From assembly GCA_023375675.1 (NCBI GenBank), contig JALQBC010000034.1:124001-188000 (forward strand): DNA of 64,000 bases, written 5' to 3'. Below the pieces are notes generated by a model that made no database searches, had not been told where the DNA came from, and saw only the letters and a list, made by a program, of their open reading frames with translations. The stretch is from Cytospora piceicola (taxonomy: Eukaryota; Ascomycota; Sordariomycetes; Diaporthales; Cytosporaceae). Each line of letters starts with the position of its first letter. Positions within the stretch are counted from its first letter, which is position 1. This document shows, piece by piece, positions 32,272-43,418 of the stretch. Position numbers and translations under genes: made by a program.

Positions 32272-34272
32272 ACGGGGTGAATCCTCCACGGGTTAATGTG
32301 CACACACACATGTTCATGTGTGTTGGTCTGTGTTTTCTGCTGTTTTGTTCTGCTGGGCACTTGGGGAGGAGGATGTTCGGGGTTTTCGATGTATCTCGCG
32401 ATTTCAAAAAGAGCATCATTTGATGGCGAGGATCATGTGGGAGACAACACAGCCTTTTGTTATCTGTGAAACATGTAGAAAGTCGTCAAGGTCTGAAGAG
32501 ATAAGGGCATGTTTGACGGTGTCTTTAAAATCGGTTCACTTGTAACCTCCCTTCTCCCGTGCGCTCGGCGATCCGAACATGTGGCCCGTTGCAGACGGGA
32601 TGATGCATGGCACATGCAGGATGCTTTTGTGTATCCCATAGCCCGGGTCAGAAATTCGGGATACATGAACTACATACAGTACTTACCTTGGTGATCGAGT
32701 AGATCGTGGATATTGGGAGGCTCCTTGGTTGAATATCAGTGGATTAGCATGGCGACGCCGGTCCATCTGCTTAAAGTCCGCAGGCCGCCTCAAACCACAC
32801 ACAAACTGGAAGTATCCCACCACTGATAATCTAAGTCAGACTACAAACTCTCCCGGTAAACAGGCACAGGAAAGGCTATTTTCATTAGTCTTTAGTCTCG
32901 GGGATCGACGGTGCCGAAGGAAGTCGGCACTCCCCGTGATGGGAAATGGTTAGGAAAATTGTCGATCATGAACCGGGGAAGCCTGCCCATCTGGCCATGA
33001 TGTCTGGGCCCATGAAAAAGCGAGGCGCGTTAGGCGGCCACTGCTTTCTGAATACCTCAGTGCCGTTGCTGCTAATTGTTGGCTAATTCTTGCTTCATTA
33101 CCCACCCGGACATATTTCACCGTAGTTCACGTTTCCCAGCTCGGATCCAGAACCTCGAAAACTACGTCACTGCAGATCTTTTCCCGGGTTGGCGATACTT
33201 CGAACATTCCCATCGCCACTTTCTCGCCTCTCACGTGTCTCGACTCTCTACTGCGTATCCATTTGTTATTATTACTACATCATAGTAAAGTCTACCAGGA
33301 ATCTACTTAAGTAACCCAGCAGGCCTGCAAGGTTAATTGGTTGGTGGCGGGAAGATGTCATTTACGGGGGTCCTCTTTGCCTGCTCAGGTGCTTTGTTCC
33401 TGATACATATGTATCCTTTTTGGGGCAAGAAAAAAACAAACCCATGGCGTCTAAGTCTGAATTAAGTCTAAGTGCATACTATGGTACACGCATGGTCGAA
33501 CCGTTTCGGGCAAGTGCAAGTGCAAGTCGCAACGACGATCGCCTGAGACATTTCAACGTTCTTTACTGACTTCCAATTGTCCTATCTCCACCGTCTGCTG
33601 TCTGATCGTATGTTTGTATGTGTGTGTTATGAAGGTAACTGAGCGTACCTTCCATTCGTCTCTCCTTTCAGCTCCTCAGAATTACTCCGGTTGCGCTTCT
33701 TCTTCGCCGTTGGTTCCTCCTCCGAAATATTACACCTGACCATTCTATATTGACATTCTCGTCGTCATTGTCTTCATCCTCGGTATCAACTTGCACAGCG
33801 GTTGGCTACTACAGATATCATCTACTTCTGTTGTGTTCAACTTCCTTGGCCTCCCTTTGCTCACGGCCAGACTGTGTCACACTTCTCTCTTACTACATAC
33901 CTTTATCCTCTGGTACTGAATCTTTAGTACACGTCTTTTTCTCTCTCTGATCCTATCTATTGGGTGATCCGAAGACCTCCCCCAATCCCAATTTTGAGTC
34001 CTGACGGTGTCCCGTGGACTCATACCCACATGACGACGTGCTGTCCTACAATACGGCGTTCAGATTACCCAGCCATGAGCTGAACTTCAAAACGCCATCA
34101 CTCCAAGTGTCACGGACCAACAATCATTCCAATGCCATCACTGATCCGCTCTCCCCTACTCTCTTCGTTCTACAGCTTCCGGCTCCGCATGGTGTCCTCC
34201 TGAGTGTCTTGGATCCATACATACTCAATCCAAACACCAACTCAACAAACCTCCGCTATCGTATTACCTCAG
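32272..34272. other. long intergenic and leader region, about 2 kb
   Basis: 3' region of the transporter, then a long upstream region of the heme-oxygenase-like gene. Pyrimidine-rich tracts occupy 33540-33960. Two short upstream frames are noted (34030-34083 and 34132-34203). No other gene recognised. Confidence 0.45.
34132..34203 (+). promoter_or_regulatory. upstream open reading frame before the heme-oxygenase-like gene
   Basis: A 23-codon frame starting MPSLIRSPLLSSFYSF ends 69 bases before the main ATG at 34273; a second 17-codon frame lies at 34030-34083. If the leader is unspliced, these would limit translation of the main frame. Leader splicing cannot be judged from sequence alone. 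Confidence 0.3.
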
Positions 34273-35877
34273 ATGGCAGACAGCAAGGCCGCCTCTCTGG
34301 ATGGGGAATCCAAGTCCCTGGCACACTCCATTAATGCTGCGATCTTGTCGAGTCATACCAAGATCAATAGGTTGATACTCGACCGCATGCCACGGGCGGT
34401 GCCTCCCCAAACCGACAACCCTTCTACCTATATCACCGGCCTTCTTCACTTCGGTGCTGTTTACATCGCCTTCGAGTCTCTCTGGCAGAACATCCTAGGA
34501 ATCCACACCGAGATTGCCCCTATACCCTACACATATCCCTTTAACATTGACCCAAGCCGCCGCGATGAGACACCTCAGATCACAGGGCGCATCCGCCACA
34601 TTCTCGAGACCCTGTACTGGCCAACTATGCTGCGGCACTCCCGGATAAAAGAAGACACCCGGACCATGACGGGCTGGCCGCAGCACGTCGTGGACGAACA
34701 GATCAGGTCGGTGGGCACCACCGGTCGACTGGCCGATTTCCTCGCCCACGTTCAGGAATCCGTCAACCAGAAGCCGCATCTCCTGCTTGCATACGCCTAC
34801 GGTCTCTACCTCGCGCTTCTCTCTGGCGGATCTTATATCAGGACGGAGCTGATGTACCTCAAGGCCGACTTCTGGCAGGCTGTGCCGACGCCCATCAGGC
34901 CGAACATGATACCGTGCAGCCGAGGGCCTGCGTCCCCGCAGATGCTCGAGCGGACCGAGAGCTCCAGTTCTGATTCGAGTGACCGCGGTCTCGCTAGAAA
35001 CGACTCCTCATATAAGATGCCCCTCGAATTTCTGGACTTCGACCCTCCCCTCGGCGACAACCCTCGGCAACAGTCCAAGGACCTGAAGGACGAGTTCAAG
35101 AGGCGGTTTAACGACGCAGAACAAGCCCTAACCGAGCCGGAGAGGAAGGACATCATCAAGGAGTCAATATCGATATTCCAGCACTTGGAGGAAGTAGTGG
35201 GACAACTGGACAAGATATGCCATACCCCGCAGGTAAAGGGTCACGCAGCGAGGGTCCAGAACCCACCACCACAATCCCAAACCAGAACGGCGAATCTTGG
35301 ATCCCGACTGCGAGACAGCATCGCCATCGCCAAGGGGAGACTGCTGCGGACGAGGCGGAAATCTGGCGGCGGCAGCTCCGCCGCTGCGACGGCGCCCTCG
35401 CTGGCGACCCAGCTGGCTACCATGGTGGCCGGTTCGAGTTCAGCATCCAACTCGGACTCGAAGTTGCTGCTGTCCTCATCGTCGTCGTCGGCGGGGCTTG
35501 AGGATGCCCAGTCTAAGCGACACTCATCACAGGGGTCAGGATCCGAGCTTGGCCACGACGCCGTCCTCCCTGGCGCGGGTTTCCGGACGGTCCGCTACGA
35601 TGGCGAAGACCCGGAGAAGCCGTATGGCGGGCTGGACGGGGCATATGATGACATGAGGCGGTATTCTGGGTGCTGTCCGATCGCGCGGGTGTCAAGCGCG
35701 AAGGCGGCGACGGCGACGGTGGAGCGGGACGGTCCTAATTATGCCCTCTATGCTATGATCTCGAATTTCATCGTCTTGGCCGGGATCGGGATGGTCTTTA
35801 TGGCGTATCTGTATGCCCGGCACGGGGGAATCAGGGCGGCCAGCGTGCTTGATTCGCGCATGGATAAAGATTGGTGA
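34273..35877 (+). CDS. heme-oxygenase-like protein with C-terminal membrane anchor
   Basis: A single-exon protein of 534 residues; the first in-frame ATG gives MADSKAASLDGESKSLAHSI. The N-terminal half (about 10-230) has the multi-helical heme oxygenase layout: a candidate proximal histidine in LSSHTKINRLIL, a stretch GLLHFGAVYIAFESLW typical of fungal HO-like proteins, and a distal-helix region LAYAYGLYLALLSGGSYIR resembling the G-x-x-x-G helix that covers heme. A serine-rich, likely cytosolic linker follows, then one membrane helix near 492-515 (MISNFIVLAGIGMVFMAYLYA) and a short basic tail. Heme oxygenases cleave heme to biliverdin, CO and iron, usually at the ER face, which fits the tail anchor. 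The extended linker is larger than in animal enzymes. Whether it is catalytic depends on the distal helix and needs testing. Confidence 0.82.
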   Translation: MADSKAASLDGESKSLAHSINAAILSSHTKINRLILDRMPRAVPPQTDNPSTYITGLLHFGAVYIAFESLWQNILGIHTEIAPIPYTYPFNIDPSRRDETPQITGRIRHILETLYWPTMLRHSRIKEDTRTMTGWPQHVVDEQIRSVGTTGRLADFLAHVQESVNQKPHLLLAYAYGLYLALLSGGSYIRTELMYLKADFWQAVPTPIRPNMIPCSRGPASPQMLERTESSSSDSSDRGLARNDSSYKMPLEFLDFDPPLGDNPRQQSKDLKDEFKRRFNDAEQALTEPERKDIIKESISIFQHLEEVVGQLDKICHTPQVKGHAARVQNPPPQSQTRTANLGSRLRDSIAIAKGRLLRTRRKSGGGSSAAATAPSLATQLATMVAGSSSASNSDSKLLLSSSSSSAGLEDAQSKRHSSQGSGSELGHDAVLPGAGFRTVRYDGEDPEKPYGGLDGAYDDMRRYSGCCPIARVSSAKAATATVERDGPNYALYAMISNFIVLAGIGMVFMAYLYARHGGIRAASVLDSRMDKDW

Positions 35878-36459
35878 AGAGAGTGGCGTCCAAGATTAGA
35901 AGAATATGGCGGGCGTTACACTTGAGACGCTGGATGCATAAGCGGTAACATTGGCGTTGGATAAATACCCCGGACGACAGATTATCATAATGAACACCTA
36001 GGTAGAAGCACCATTCCTTCAGCTTGATTACAGAAAAACGAGAACCATCGACAGATGTCAAAATTGTATGTCTTTGTGCGTGACATCTGGGTATTTGTTT
36101 CGTGTGTATCTATCTGCTGCACTGCCTAGGCCAAGGCAGTGATTGTGTCGTGATACCTTCCTTCTACCTACCGAGCTCGCCGTATTATGCTAATAAACGG
36201 GACAGAAGACGCAAAAAGAAGACAGGGAAAAGAAAGGATGGAAAAGAGAATAGAAGCAAAGCAATGCCTCCCACCCGAAACGCCTCCTACAATGCCGTGA
36301 TACATGCAATAGCCCAACTGTTTTCTTCTGATACAACCCAACAGATGTTTTCAAAGGAAGAAGAACGGACCGATGCCGCTGCTGGCCGCGACTCGGCCCC
36401 GTGCGATAGCAACATGAGATACGCACACCTCCCCAACCCCCAAGCAGCCATCGACACCC
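35878..36459. other. intergenic, convergent 3' ends
   Basis: Lies between the stops of the heme-oxygenase-like and WD40 genes. No gene or repeat recognised. Confidence 0.5.
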
Positions 36460-38916
36460 CTACCACTCATCAACACCAGCATCCTCGCCCTCCACACCCT
36501 CGTCAACATCCCAGTCGTCCCCGACCTCGGCCCAGCCGGACCCCCACCGCCGCCCCTCGCCCTCGCCGAGCGTCCGCAGGTCACGAGCCCGCGCGCCCCG
36601 GCCGCCGTCCCCGCGGGCACCGCCCTCGTCCCAGCACCGCACCATGTAGTCGTCGCCGACCGTGACGAGCTTCCCCTCGCTCGTCCAGCACAGGGAGCCG
36701 ACCTCCTTCTCGTGGCCGCGCACCAGGTGGGTGCCGTAGCCCCGGCGCCCCGCGGCGCCGCGGAGGATGGGGATGTCGTCCCTGCCCGGGGCCCGGGAGG
36801 AGCTGGTGCGGGCGGGGTGGTGGTGGTGCGGCGCGCCGCCCGTGGGCGGCCGGGAGAAGGAGGAGGACGAGAAGGAGCTGGTGAAGGTGGCGTCGGGGTT
36901 GCCCAGCTGCAGCTGCAGCTGGGCCCCCGCCTCGAGCTCGTGCCTGAACAGGGTCTCGTCCGTCGGGAACAGGACGGCGCAGTTGTCGGCGCTCCCCACG
37001 GCAAGCATCTCGGAGCGGCCGCCGCGCGGCGCCCGCAGGGCCGACTTGACGTAGAAGGACGTGGCGTGGAAGCTCGGGTGGCGGAACCCGTACAGCGGGC
37101 CGGGCGCCTCGTCGGCGGGGGCGTGCTTGGGCCGCCTGCTGGCGCCGCCGCCGCTGCCGCCGCCGGTGCTGCTGCCCGGGGGAGGGCCCAGGACCATGTG
37201 GCTCGTGCTGTAGGCGTACACGGTGTTGTCCTTGCACAGGGCGTACAGCCGGCCGCCGTCGGCGGACAGGGACAGGCTGGAGATGCCGAAGTGGCGCCAG
37301 GTGGTGTGGGAGGTGGGGGGCGCGGTGTAGCTCAGGGGCGTGGGGGCGCGGTGGTTGCGGGACGTGTGGATGGCGCGGATGTCCCACAGCTTGATGGAGG
37401 CGTCGGCCTCGCAGGCTGACAGGAGGAGGTGCTCACGCCCGGCCGGGAGCCACTGGATGGCCGTCACCGAGACCTCGCCGATGCGGCCGGGGACCTCGCC
37501 GCGGGACGCCACGTCCGGGTGGTCTGTGGTGTGTTGTGCCGTTGCGGAGGTGGTGGTGTTGCCGGAGAGGAGGCCGACGGAGCGGGTCTGGTGGCGCGGC
37601 ATGGCCTCGTGCGCGCCGAAGAACGAGTTCACCACGCACCCCGAGGTGAGCTGGCGGGGCGCCGAGTACCGCAATCCGGCATCCCGCTCCATGGTTATGG
37701 TGTCGAGGACGGGCCCGCCGCCGTGGCATCGGAGGTCCCAGATCTGAATGCTCCCGTCGCGGCTGGATGTCCCCAGGACGTGGCCTTCTCCGCGTCCGGG
37801 TTGGAAGCGGACCTGTTTGAGAGAGGCGGTGTGTTGGCCCAGTATGGAGATGGGCGTCTGCGTCATCATGTCTATCACCTTGCCCGTCTGGTCGCCTGAG
37901 GCAGTGGCTAGTCGTTGGTCGTCCTCGGAGAAGGCCATGTCGATTATGGCGTTGCTGTGGGCCTGGAAGCAGAGGTGGATCTTGTCGAACCTCGCACTGG
38001 AGGAGGAGTCCAGTAGCCGTACCCGGCCTTCCTCGTCACCTATTGCAACCAGGCTGTCGGTGTTGCACGAAGCAGCACAGAAGGGGATACATCTTGGCAG
38101 TCCCTCGTGGCTGGTGCAGAAGTGGGTGTCTTCTGGGCCGCTACTAAAGTTTGCCGTCTCGGAGCGCCAATCGGAAGTCGGCGTGGGAAGGTACGAGTGG
38201 CCGGAGCGAGGCATGGAACCGAGTTGGCGCTGGAAGAGGTGAGCGCCCATTCCACGGCGGGTAAGTTGGGTCAGGCGTTGTGGTGGTTCGGGGTCGTCGT
38301 CGAACTCGTCGAACTCGTCTTCATCCTGATCGAATTCGAAGTCGGATATGTCCTCTGTCACTTGGCTACTAGCCGGTAAGGACTGGAGGGGACTCATAAG
38401 TGCTGATCTGGGCCTTTCATCCGCTGTTGTGCCACGGGCACATGGTGAAGATTGGAAGAGTGGTGGTGGTTTCAAAGGTGACGACTCGGGAGGCGTGTGG
38501 TGGCCTGTCTTCCGCCTCTTGGTCTGCCTGGGAGTTTCGGTCTCATTCCCATTCCCATCCCCATTGCCATTCCTATCCCTATCGCCATTGCCATTTCCGT
38601 TCTCGTCCCGTGCAGGGTAGTGGTTTCCTAAAGCCTTGAGCGGAATGGGTGAGTCTTTGATACGGCGCTGGCGTCTGTTCACTGCCGACCCGGTTATGGC
38701 CCCCAACGCACGGGAGCTGTCGTTTATGGAGGTGCCCAGGGGACCAGACCGTCCGGAGCGTCGGGCAAAGAAGGCATTGAACTTCCTGGGTGTTATGGAC
38801 GGGGCTCGTTTCTGCTTGGCTTGTCGTCGTGGAGGCGAGAGGAGGGCATTATTGGCGAGGGGACGTAGCCTTGGGCTGGATCTGACTGGTGCTTCTGGAC
38901 CATCGTCCTTGTCCAT
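36460..38916 (-). CDS. WD40 protein, Cdt2/DTL-type CRL4 substrate receptor
   Basis: A single-exon protein of 818 residues. After a basic, low-complexity N-terminus (about 1-245) comes a WD40 propeller: AIGDEEGRVRLLD, AFSEDDQRLATASGDQT, SSRDGSIQIWDLR, AIQWLPAGREHLLLSACEAD followed by SIKLWDIR, LSLSADGGRLYALCKDNTVYAY, and a last unit near LVTVGDDYMVRCWDEG. Repeat spacing and the ASGDQT/SRDGSIQIWDLR motifs fit Cdt2, the receptor by which CRL4 ubiquitin ligase destroys Cdt1 and other factors on chromatin-bound PCNA during S phase. Residues 43-50 (PRKFNAFF followed by ARR) resemble a PIP box, though at the N-terminus. An Asn-Gly-rich hexamer repeat lies near residues 105-125. The C-terminal tail is acidic. 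Orthology is by motif order, not alignment. Confidence 0.8.
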   Translation of the reverse strand: MDKDDGPEAPVRSSPRLRPLANNALLSPPRRQAKQKRAPSITPRKFNAFFARRSGRSGPLGTSINDSSRALGAITGSAVNRRQRRIKDSPIPLKALGNHYPARDENGNGNGDRDRNGNGDGNGNETETPRQTKRRKTGHHTPPESSPLKPPPLFQSSPCARGTTADERPRSALMSPLQSLPASSQVTEDISDFEFDQDEDEFDEFDDDPEPPQRLTQLTRRGMGAHLFQRQLGSMPRSGHSYLPTPTSDWRSETANFSSGPEDTHFCTSHEGLPRCIPFCAASCNTDSLVAIGDEEGRVRLLDSSSSARFDKIHLCFQAHSNAIIDMAFSEDDQRLATASGDQTGKVIDMMTQTPISILGQHTASLKQVRFQPGRGEGHVLGTSSRDGSIQIWDLRCHGGGPVLDTITMERDAGLRYSAPRQLTSGCVVNSFFGAHEAMPRHQTRSVGLLSGNTTTSATAQHTTDHPDVASRGEVPGRIGEVSVTAIQWLPAGREHLLLSACEADASIKLWDIRAIHTSRNHRAPTPLSYTAPPTSHTTWRHFGISSLSLSADGGRLYALCKDNTVYAYSTSHMVLGPPPGSSTGGGSGGGASRRPKHAPADEAPGPLYGFRHPSFHATSFYVKSALRAPRGGRSEMLAVGSADNCAVLFPTDETLFRHELEAGAQLQLQLGNPDATFTSSFSSSSFSRPPTGGAPHHHHPARTSSSRAPGRDDIPILRGAAGRRGYGTHLVRGHEKEVGSLCWTSEGKLVTVGDDYMVRCWDEGGARGDGGRGARARDLRTLGEGEGRRWGSGWAEVGDDWDVDEGVEGEDAGVDEW
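38548..38605 (-). repeat. in-frame hexamer-like repeat (Asn-Gly coding)
   Basis: Imperfect 6-bp units (cattcc/catccc/cattgc on the plus strand) encode alternating Asn-Gly and Asp-Arg residues in the disordered N-terminus of the WD40 protein. Confidence 0.7.
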
Positions 38917-39109
38917 TGCCTTCTGAAGGTCGTGTAGTTTGGGCCTCAGTCCACGTCAGATAGATGACGGATGATTTGCAAGAAGACCGGCGAGAAGACT
39001 GGCGGACAGGCTGGCGAACAGGCGGGGCAGCTGAGGCTGTTGTGGGGATATAAAATGGTGAGATACGGTTATGGTTGTGGAAGTGAAAAATGTAGCAGAA
39101 CAGTATATG

Positions 39110-39148
<39 letters not shown>

Positions 39149-39869
39149 TTATGTTTGTTTACAATGTGACCAAGGTGAAAATGAAGTTCAGAATAAAAGC
39201 CAATTGGACCGAATTGGAAGCAGTTGAGGATCGAAGTGGCCGAGTTGGAAATTGTTATGTGTAGGAGAATACGAAGAGAGTCAATTCATTCCATTTCATG
39301 TCATCATCCATAATTGTCCAGACGCGCAAAAGCAAGCAGCACAGCTTGCTTTCTGGACGCGATGCGCGTTAATGACCTCTTCTCGCGCCTCTCCAATCAC
39401 TGCCACTCGCTAAACGGGTTTGGATCCGCTGTAGTGGCACCTGAGCACCACTGTGAAGACGGACTGACCTAGCAGCCTAGGTACCTACAGTAGGTAGGTA
39501 TCTAGGTACTTTCTCCACATATGGGCACCCTCCGGCTGTCGGGTAGATAAGTAAGTACCTGGGTACGTACCTGAGTACGTACCTGACACAGCCGGACAGA
39601 CAACCTTGGAACCCTGGAAGTTGACCCTGAACTGAGGGCGGCAGGCACTACCACCACCGATAAGATAAGCCGCCCTTCAGATAGTGAAAGAAAAAAAAAA
39701 GTTCAAATCCCCAGTTCAACTCCCCCCGAGACCCGCATATCGCCCTTCCGTACAAATCTACGGCCAGTTTACTGATACATAAACTATCAGTACAACTCCG
39801 TACCCTCCCCTCCCCTCCCCCTACAGTCTCACCAGTACAGGAGAGACACTGGACTGCCATTAATCCAAC
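38917..39869. promoter_or_regulatory. divergent promoter interval with microsatellite and palindromic motifs
   Basis: Shared upstream region of the Cdt2-like and Spb1 genes. Contains the (TCTG)n tract at 39111-39148, a cluster of taggtacct/gtacctgag motifs around 39476-39590, and a C-rich run near 39805-39825 in the Spb1 leader. Confidence 0.5.
39111..39148. repeat. (TCTG)n microsatellite
   Basis: About nine and a half uninterrupted tetranucleotide units upstream of the WD40 gene start. Confidence 0.95.
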
Positions 39870-42454
39870 ATGGCCATCCAGAAGAAGCACGGAAAGGGTC
39901 GTCTTGACAAGTGGTACAAGCTTGCCAAAGAGAAGGGATACAGAGCCCGTGCCGCCTTCAAGCTTATCCAGCTCAACAAGAAATATGGCTTCCTCGAGAA
40001 GAGTAAGGTCCTGCTGGATCTGTGTGCCGCCCCCGGTTCATGGTGTCAGGTTGCCGCCGAGGTCATGCCAGTAAACAGTCTCATCGTCGGTGTCGATTTG
40101 TCCCCCATCAAGTCCATCCCCAAGGTCATCACCTTCCAGAGCGACATCACCACAGAACAGTGCCGAGCCACCATCAGGAAACATCTCAAGACATGGAAGG
40201 CCGATACCGTTCTCCACGACGGTGCTCCCAACGTCGGTACCGCCTGGGTGCAGGATTCTTTCAACCAGGCCGAGTTGGCCCTGCAAGCCATGAAGCTGGC
40301 CACAGACTTCCTGATCGAGGGCGGAACTTTCGTCACCAAGGTCTTCCGTTCCAAGGACTACAATTCCCTGCTCTGGGTCTTCAACCAGCTGTTCACCAAG
40401 GTCGAGGCCACCAAGCCTCCCTCCTCCCGAAACGTCTCTGCCGAAATCTTCGTCGTGTGCAGAGGCTTCAAGGCGCCCAAGCGCATCGACCCCAAGTTCC
40501 TCGACCCCCGTGCCGTCTTCGAGGATCTGGCTGCCCCGGCACCCAACAACGAGGCCAAGGTCTACAACCCCGAGATCAAGAAGAGGAAGAGAGGCGGTTA
40601 CGAGGATGGAGACTGGACCCAGTTCAAGGAGCTGCCTGCCAGCGAGTTCATACAGACTGCCGATCCCATCGCGATTCTGGGAGGCATCAACCGTCTGCAC
40701 TTCGAGCAGGCCAAGAACGGCGACGTCGCTCTTGCAGCCCTGGGCAAGCTGCCCGAGACGACCGACGAGATCAAGAGGTGCTGCGACGATCTGAAGGTTC
40801 TCGGAAAGAAAGAGTTCAAGATGCTGCTGAAGTGGCGTCTCAAGGTCCGAGACCTCTTCGGTTTCCCCAGCAAGAAGAACAAGGAGCCAGAGCTGGTCGA
40901 GGAGACAGCCCAGGTGGAGGACATGGACGAGGAGATGAAGATCCAGGAGGAGCTCCAGGCCCTCAAGGACAAGGATACCTCCAAGAAGAAGAAGGACAAG
41001 CGCAAGGAGAACGAGAAGAAGCAGAAGGACATTGTCCGCATGCAGTTGAACATGACCGCACCCATGGACATTGGTATGGACGAGCAGGGCCCCACGGGCG
41101 AAGACGCCATGTTCCAGCTCAAGTCCGTCGACAGGGCCGGTGCCCTGGGCAGAATTTCCAAGGGCAAGATGATCAAGGTCAACGAGGAGACCAAGGACAG
41201 CGGTCTTGGCACCTCGCCGGACGATGACGACGAGAGTGACGAGGAGGAGGACAGGCTAGAGCGGGAGCTGGACGGCATGTACGAGACGTACAAGGAACGG
41301 AAATCAGAAACAGATGCCAAGTACCGTGCCAAGCGAGCACGCAAGGAGCACAAGGACGACGAGTGGGAAGGTGTCTCGGCGGACGAGGCCAGTGATGCCG
41401 AGAGCGTGCTGGAAGAGGACAGCGACGATGACTCGGACGACGACGACTCGGCTGGCAACAAGACATTATTGACGGATCTGGATAACGATACCGGAGACGC
41501 GTCCGGACTGTCAAAACGAGCAAGAGCCTTCTTCAACCAAGACCTGTTCAAGGATGTCGAGGGTTTGTTGGACGAGCCCGAATCGGAGGAGGAGGTCGAG
41601 GAGGTGCAAGAGACAGAAGAGATGGAGATCGACGAGGTCTCGTCTGATGAGGAGATACAGCAAAAGCCCTCCAAGAAGCAGGCCGTCAAGGCCATCGTAG
41701 CCACGGATGCCCCAGACGAGTCGAGTGACGACGATTTCGAGGTTGTCAAGGGACCAAAACAAACAGAGGACGAGGACGAGAGTGATTGGGAAGAGGCGGA
41801 GAAGAGAGAGAAGAAGGACTCCAGGCCAGGTAAGTCGAGTCCGGTCCCGTCTGCTGCTCCAAGCCGGGCCACCCCATCCTGAACTTCGCTAACATACAAT
41901 TCACAGAAATCGACATCATCACCGCCGAGGCCATGACCCTTGCTCACGAGCTCGCCACGGGCAAGAAGTCCAGCCACGACCTGGTCGACGACAGCTTCAG
42001 CAAGCACGCGTTCCGGGCGGACCGCGACCACCTGCCGGAGTGGTTCGTCGAGGACGAGGGCCGGCACGACAAGCCGCACAAGCCCATCACCAAGGCGGCG
42101 GCGCAGGCCATCAAGGAGAAGGCGCGGGCGTACAACGCGCGGCCGATCAAGAAGGTGCGCGAGGCCAAGGCGCGCAAGAAGCTCAGGGCGGCCGACAGGC
42201 TGGAGAAGCTCAAGAAGAAGAGCGACATCCTGGCGGCGTCCGAGGGCATGACGGAGAAGGAGAAGGCCGACAGCATCCAGAAGATGATTGCGCGGGCCGG
42301 CAAGAAGACGAGGAGGCCGCCTATCAAGGTTGTCGTCGCGCGCGGTGCGAACAAGGGCAAGGGTAGACCCAAGGGTGTCAAGGGTCGGTATAAGATGGTT
42401 GATTCTAGGATGAAGAAGGAGATCCGGGCCATGAAGAGGAAGGCTCAGAAATAG
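39870..42454 (+). CDS. SPB1: pre-rRNA 2'-O-ribose methyltransferase Spb1
   Basis: Nucleolar FtsJ-type methyltransferase that methylates 25S rRNA (yeast G2922) during 60S assembly. 835 residues from exons 39870-41829 and 41907-42454. The 77-nt intron has a GTAAGT donor and TTCACAG acceptor, and the join gives [18 protein letters not shown]. The N-terminal RrmJ fold carries the SAM site [15 protein letters not shown] (about 48-62) and the K-D-K-E catalytic set: Lys in RAAFKLIQL, Asp in VLHDGAP, Lys in FVTKVFRS, Glu in [12 protein letters not shown]3381-type middle follows, then a long acidic region ([28 protein letters not shown]) and a basic Spb1 C-terminal domain. That domain includes the stretch ending [19 protein letters not shown] and basic [12 protein letters not shown]. 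Length matches yeast Spb1 (841). Confidence 0.96.
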
Positions 42455-43418
42455 AGGGTCACTTAGTAGAGTGAATGGGTTTTGTTTTGGGCTAAACGAT
42501 AAGATGGGTGGATGCCCTTGATACCCTGTAGCATAGTGTTGTCTCCCTTTCAGGTGGTTTGACGCGTTCGAGAGACCATCAGACTGCCTGGAGAGTTGAC
42601 GGAGCCTGGCCAGAAAATACAGAAGTTGTTTCCAGTCATTGTGTATTTGTTAACGGATGCGAGGTCAAACGCGGTCTGGGTGAGCTGATGCTAGATGTCG
42701 ATTATTGTACTGCCAAACACGTCCTTGAGGTGGCTTATTGATGTCTCAACAGGACACCCTTCCCCCCACCTTCTACAGCAGGGTTTCGATCCTAGCACAT
42801 GCTCTCGGTCCATTTCAACATTTGCCCAAGAGCAGAGATGGAGAGCAACCCACTTCTCCAGACGTAGAATTGATGTCTTTTACAACAATTTCGTGTCTAC
42901 GGTATCCCACGTGGAGCTAATCGAGTCTGATCTCGGGGCTTGCCGGTGCGGCCAAGGGGCGGGAATCACATGTCATGATGATCGATCCCTTCTCGAAGTT
43001 TCTCACGGGATAAAGTGTTTCGTGGCAACATCGAAGCCTTCTCAAGTTTGTTTCTCATTTCTACCATTGATAGTGATTGATAATCCAAGGACAGATCTCG
43101 ACTGTACCACTACTGAGTCATTAACAAAGCCATTCACGAAGACGATATTGACTACAAGGGGACTTTGGTTCAAGCAACCCGGCATATCGATTGAGAAACT
43201 TTTATCTGTCCGCTCTGTCAAACCACCGGCGTCAAAGCGGCCAAAATTTCGACCACCGTTAACGGCGTCCATGTCATAAAACAACCTTCCATGTCCAACT
43301 CATCAAGCTTCTTCCGCGCATTTTACGTTCAATCCACACACGCCTCTTTCAGGCCACGCATATAGCCATCTCTTCGACTTCTATCCACGACAAGTCCATC
43401 CCGTCGGACCAAGTCAAA
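42455..43418. other. intergenic, about 1 kb
   Basis: 3' region of Spb1 and promoter of the next gene. An 80-codon minus frame at 43284-43042 has no recognisable feature and is not called. Confidence 0.45.
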
